Shown here one piece after another: positions 13,036 to 16,466 of a DNA stretch of 16,466 nt. Position 1 is the stretch's first letter, and every line of letters begins with the position of its first letter. A program made the position numbers and the translations under genes. Below the pieces are notes generated by a model, which was not told the origin of the DNA, did not search any database, and saw only the letters and a list, made by a program, of their open reading frames with translations. Source of the stretch: UBA7803 sp047920935 (lineage in GTDB: Bacteria > Pseudomonadota > Gammaproteobacteria > Pseudomonadales > Azotimanducaceae); NCBI GenBank assembly GCA_047920935.1, contig JBLRXD010000071.1:1-16466 (forward strand). Direction: 5' to 3'.

Positions 13036-16000
13036 CTAGCGCAACATCGCAGCCCGCGCCGATTCTCCAGCGCCGACGGCAAGCTCCTCCCCGTCGCCGG
13101 TGCTCCCAGCGGCAGCCAGCTGCAACCCCCCCACCCAGCGGGGCTGCGGACCGTCCTGCAACTCAGGGGGTGCCTCCAGCAACGGTTGCAACAGCGGCAG
13201 CAGATGGCCGAGCACCTGAACCGGCAGGGCGCTGGTGAATTGGTGGTCAGCCGCCTGGGCCCCTGGCACGAACGCGGTGACGGTGCCGAAGAAGCGCTCG
13301 CCGATGACGAATGTGAACACCGCCGAGCGGTTCACCACCCGCGACTCGATGAGCTGGCCGCCACTGCCGTAGCGCTGGTAGCGGTGATCGCCGGTGCCCG
13401 TCTTGCCGCCAACCGTGGATGCGAGCAGGGGGCTCAGACGGTTCAGGCGGCGCGCGGTGCCTGTGGACACGACGCCCTGCAGGGCAGCCCGCGTGACCGC
13501 GGCTACCTCCGGCGCGAGGACCCCTTCAGGCGGAGCGTGGGCCAACCGCATGCGGGTCTCGAACGGCGTCCCCTCGGCGAAGTTCAACTGCGTCGCGTAC
13601 ACGGTAGGGTAACGCTTGCCGCCATTGGCGACGATTCCCAGCAATTCGGTCAGCGCCGCCGGGTGATCGGCCGAGCTGCCGATGGCGGTCGCCAACGACG
13701 GCACCAGGCGGTCGAACGGATAACCCAGGCGCTGCCAGAAAGCATGGATGTCGAGGAACGCTTCCTGCTCGAGCAGCGTGGCGATGCGGCGATCCTGGGC
13801 GCGCTTGTTACGCGTCTTGAACAGCCACCGGTAGACCTGCTGCCTGACCTCGCGGCTGTCGTTCAGCACGTCGCTCAGGCTGGCGTCGGGGTCGGCAAAT
13901 AGCTTCGCCGCCAGCCACAACTCGAGGGGATGGATGCGGGCGACGTAGCCACGGTCCGCAAGCGTCAGGCTCTCCGGGCCGTGCCGAACGAGCAGGCCGG
14001 CGAGCCGATCCGTCGACTCCGGCCCGGCATCCAGGCGTGCAGCCAACTGATCCGCCAGAGCCTCCGCCGTGGCTGCCGGATCGACACTGGCCAGCACCGT
14101 CGCCATGCCGCCAGCGGAACGGCGCGATTTGCTCAGCACCCGGTCGAGAATCTCCGCGGGGGTCAGGCCGGCATACTCCGTGAAGAACCGCCGCAGGTAT
14201 TCGGTACCTTCCTGATCGGCGAACCGTGCAAGGTACTGTTCCCGCGAGGGCGCATCCGCCTGGTCCAGCAGCCGCTGGCTGGAGTAAGGCATCTCCGCCT
14301 GATAGTAGGCGACCACATCAGCCATCATGCGGATGAACGGCAGGTTCACCGAGCGGTTGAACGCATCGCTGACAGAGACCGTCCGCCCGTCATCCTGGCG
14401 ATCGAAGTTGCTGAACACATGCCGGCCGCCGCCGGTGAAAAACGCCTGATTGGGGCTCGCGGAGTAGCGCCGCTCCATCGCCGCCTCGAGCAGCTCGAGC
14501 AGTTCCTGCCGAGGCTGCGCGAGCAGGCTATCGATGACCCAAATGCCGAGCCGATCGGCGCGCGCCTGACGCTCGGCTTGCAGCTCGGCGGCGGCCAGGT
14601 GGGCGTAGCGCTGGTGCAACGCCGCGATGGTCTCGAGGTAGATCACCAGCGTGCGCAGCTTGGCGGTCGACCCCAGATCCAGCTTCACGCCGCGATTGAT
14701 GTCCAGGGGCCGGTCGGCGTTGTCCGCCTGCACCCGCACCAGGTTGGCGCCTGCTGCGTGCTCCACCAGAGTAACGCTGTAGGTGACCGCGCTCGGATCC
14801 TGCTGGCCAAGCAGCCTGTGCTCGGTGAGGCCGAGTTCGCGCGCGCGCACCGGGTCGGCGAGACCGCGCAGCAGCTCGGTGACCCGGGCCTGCGCCGTGG
14901 CATCGATGGTGGTGGTCACCGACAGATCCAGGCGATCGAGGTCGTACAGCTTCGGCACCTCCAGCAGCTCGGTCAAACGCGCCCGCACGAAATAGGACCA
15001 CTTGCGCTCTGGAAACGGGATCCGCGCCGGAGCGGTCGGCCGCTGCCAGGTGACACTCACGCTGCTGGCGGCTTCCAGCAGTGAGCCGGGAATGGTGCCG
15101 CTGCGGCCGAGCAGCCGCAGGTAAGAATCGGTCATATCGGCGAGCGCGGCGCGATCTTCCAGCAGGTAGTAGGAGGGTCGCCGCTGGGCGATGAGCAAGC
15201 TCAGCAACTGACGATAGGCCACCGCGGCTTCCTCACTATCGGGCTTGGCGAGCAACGCGTTCACGCGCTCGAAGTCGGCGCCGAACCAGGCGTGCAGGCC
15301 GGGGCCGAGGCCGTGGATCTCGCCAATCCTGGGCGCCGCCGCCAATGGCACCGTATTGAGATACTCGGTGACGATCCGCTGACGAGTCTCGACGGTATCC
15401 GCGCCGTCGAGGTAGGCGCGCAGGCTCGCCGACAGCATCTGCCGCAGCTTTTCCCCAGCTGACTGGGTGAGCCCGCCCGGCGAGTGATGGTACTTCTCGA
15501 GCTGGGTTGCCAACGTGCTCGCACCCGGCGTCTTCCGCTCCGACCCGGCGAGGGTCATGGCTTTCACGGTCAGCGAATGCGCCAGACGGTCCCACTCGAT
15601 GGCCGGATTGCGGTGCGGGTGATTCTCGTCGAGCAGTTCCCGGTTCTCGATGAACAGCAGCGTGTCGACCACCACCGGCGGAATTTCCCCGAACTCCCGA
15701 TACGTCACGCGCGGGTATCTGCCATCGTGAAGCGCGATCCCCTGCCGATCCCGAACCACCAGCCCGGCCGCATGCTTGCGCTGATACGGCGCATTCAAGC
15801 CGAGCTCCACCACCTGCTGCAGCCGCGGCGACCACCGGGCCTGGGCTTCCACTTCGTAGCCGGCCGCCTGCAGTCGCTCCACCGAGCGGGGCAACTGGGT
15901 GTACCCCAGGCGCCGGTCGGATTCGCCAACCTCGGGAAAGCGCACCGAAGGGCTGAGCCCCGGCTCCGGCTGATAACTGATTTCGGCGCCGATCGAGGCG

Positions 16001-16194
16001 AGCCAACGCGCCTGACGCTCGAAGGTCATGAACTCCTGCACGCAGACCCACAACAGCACCGCCGCAAGCCCACAAGTAGCGGTGAGCACGACGCGACGCG
16101 GGGTGATTCGAGGCGAACGGACGCCCGCCGGATCGGCGGGCTCTGAAGGGGAAACTTGCGCCTGGGCCTTACTACGCGGCACGGGGTCGAGCAC
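13036..16194 (-). CDS. Large class A penicillin-binding protein (GT51 glycosyltransferase + transpeptidase)
   Basis: The product has 1052 residues from GTG 16194, without a clear ribosome site; GTG 16182 is an alternative. A 34-residue cytoplasmic tail precedes one membrane anchor (35-52). The GT51 domain spans about 165-310: LLFIENRELLDE with E183 in the catalytic-Glu position, NPAIEWDRL, TPGASTLATQLEKY (222-235), a GEKLRQMLSASLRAYL helix and TEYLNTVPLA (276-285). The penicillin-binding domain has GSTAK (S509, K512), SVN (615-617) and GGKTGTG (929-935). It would polymerise lipid II and cross-link peptidoglycan in the periplasm. The three transpeptidase motifs are unusually far apart: 106 residues between the first two and about 314 to KTGT, with a long mostly helical insertion at about 630-830. 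The EDxxF and GASTxTQQ motifs are divergent. It is longer than typical PBP1A/1B/1C, so I give no symbol. Confidence 0.88.
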   Translation of the reverse strand: MLDPVPRSKAQAQVSPSEPADPAGVRSPRITPRRVVLTATCGLAAVLLWVCVQEFMTFERQARWLASIGAEISYQPEPGLSPSVRFPEVGESDRRLGYTQLPRSVERLQAAGYEVEAQARWSPRLQQVVELGLNAPYQRKHAAGLVVRDRQGIALHDGRYPRVTYREFGEIPPVVVDTLLFIENRELLDENHPHRNPAIEWDRLAHSLTVKAMTLAGSERKTPGASTLATQLEKYHHSPGGLTQSAGEKLRQMLSASLRAYLDGADTVETRQRIVTEYLNTVPLAAAPRIGEIHGLGPGLHAWFGADFERVNALLAKPDSEEAAVAYRQLLSLLIAQRRPSYYLLEDRAALADMTDSYLRLLGRSGTIPGSLLEAASSVSVTWQRPTAPARIPFPERKWSYFVRARLTELLEVPKLYDLDRLDLSVTTTIDATAQARVTELLRGLADPVRARELGLTEHRLLGQQDPSAVTYSVTLVEHAAGANLVRVQADNADRPLDINRGVKLDLGSTAKLRTLVIYLETIAALHQRYAHLAAAELQAERQARADRLGIWVIDSLLAQPRQELLELLEAAMERRYSASPNQAFFTGGGRHVFSNFDRQDDGRTVSVSDAFNRSVNLPFIRMMADVVAYYQAEMPYSSQRLLDQADAPSREQYLARFADQEGTEYLRRFFTEYAGLTPAEILDRVLSKSRRSAGGMATVLASVDPAATAEALADQLAARLDAGPESTDRLAGLLVRHGPESLTLADRGYVARIHPLELWLAAKLFADPDASLSDVLNDSREVRQQVYRWLFKTRNKRAQDRRIATLLEQEAFLDIHAFWQRLGYPFDRLVPSLATAIGSSADHPAALTELLGIVANGGKRYPTVYATQLNFAEGTPFETRMRLAHAPPEGVLAPEVAAVTRAALQGVVSTGTARRLNRLSPLLASTVGGKTGTGDHRYQRYGSGGQLIESRVVNRSAVFTFVIGERFFGTVTAFVPGAQAADHQFTSALPVQVLGHLLPLLQPLLEAPPELQDGPQPRWVGGLQLAAAGSTGDGEELAVGAGESARAAMLR

Positions 16195-16215
16195 GCCATG
16201 AACAATCTGTGCGTC

Positions 16216-16242
16216 ACTTTAGAGCAAATGCAGCTCGCCCAA
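16216..16242 (-). promoter_or_regulatory. Weak candidate promoter for the penicillin-binding protein
   Basis: On the minus strand TTGGGC (16242-16237) and TAAAGT (16221-16216) are 15 bases apart, shorter than the usual 17. The site lies 20-30 bases upstream of the GTG start. An adjacent small hairpin, AGCAG-TTTCG-CTGCT at 16245-16259, lies just upstream. Both are eye-read and weak. Confidence 0.22.
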
Positions 16243-16389
16243 TTAGCAGTTTCGCTGCTCACTAACCAAGTCAGGAAACTTCTTACAAAAAGCGGGAATG
16301 TGCTCGCGGCCGGATCGATCTGATCGACTTGACGATCGCGCGTTCATGGAGCCGTCAGGATTGCCAGCAGGCTACCCGATTGGGTGGTA

Positions 16390-16404
16390 ACCGAATGATT
16401 CGGT
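16390..16404. other. Perfect 6-bp hairpin just downstream of tRNA-Gly
   Basis: ACCGAA (16390-16395) and TTCGGT (16399-16404) form a perfect stem with a TGA loop. On the minus strand it lies 8 bases beyond the tRNA CCA end, where a processing or termination hairpin would be expected. It is AT-balanced and has no T-run, so 3'-end processing is as likely as termination. The rest of 16195-16412 shows no coding region. Confidence 0.4.
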
Positions 16405-16412
16405 AGGAAGTT

Positions 16413-16466
<54 letters not shown>

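Noticed and set aside
16291..16304. Sequence AGCGGGAATGTGCTC resembling the 5' end of a tRNA-Gly
   Set aside because: Only about a dozen bases match, in opposite orientation to the real tRNA and with a mismatch/insertion. There is no cloverleaf and no integrase gene, so an attachment site is not supported.

Overview
The window is GC-rich (roughly 65%) and densely coding, with short intergenic gaps. Most genes show good Shine-Dalgarno sequences, and a tRNA-Gly with encoded CCA sits at the right edge. Several predicted envelope and periplasmic proteins (signal peptides, an outer-membrane-type DUF5916 protein, a bifunctional penicillin-binding protein, a WaaP/InaA-type LPS kinase domain) point to a Gram-negative bacterium. 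A gammaproteobacterium of the Chromatiales/Xanthomonadales/Wenzhouxiangella type is my best guess, made from gene style alone. I see no insertion sequence, phage gene, CRISPR array or plasmid function; this looks like ordinary chromosome.

Layout, left to right. (1) A secreted metal-dependent amidohydrolase, cut by the left edge, is read leftward and divergently from (2) an exported bifunctional-nuclease (BFN/DUF151) domain protein with a C-terminal PDZ-like domain. (3) A small exported, Pro/Glu/Gln-rich protein of unknown function follows in the same direction. It runs into an array of seven 8-bp tandem repeats that fills the gap to the convergent gene. (4) A mutarotase-like protein and (5) a periplasmic PQQ-dependent sugar dehydrogenase are both read leftward. 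(6) A ribosome-associated HPF/RaiA domain fused to a cold-shock domain is read rightward, divergently from the dehydrogenase. (7) A 747-codon leftward gene joins a glycosidase-like TIM-barrel region to a WaaP/InaA-type kinase. Upstream of it lie (8) an inositol-monophosphatase-family enzyme and (9) a diacylglycerol-kinase/YegS-type lipid kinase, 9 bases apart. (10) A deiodinase-like redoxin with a C-terminal membrane anchor is read rightward, divergent from the lipid kinase. (11) A DUF5916/CBM9-like outer-membrane protein and (12) a very large class A penicillin-binding protein are read leftward, 41 bases apart. (13) The 3' part of tRNA-Gly(GCC) closes the window.

How the genes may work together (inference). 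Genes 4 and 5 could form a periplasm-linked sugar oxidation pair, mutarotation feeding dehydrogenation. Genes 7-9 are all phospho-transfer or phospho-removal enzymes acting on lipid, polyol or glycan substrates and may belong to one envelope glycolipid function. Genes 11-12 are both envelope proteins. The most unusual items are the glycosidase-like/kinase fusion (whose glycosidase part seems to lack the expected catalytic acid pair), the penicillin-binding protein with long insertions between its catalytic motifs, the exported BFN-PDZ protein, and the octamer array lying exactly between two convergent stop codons.
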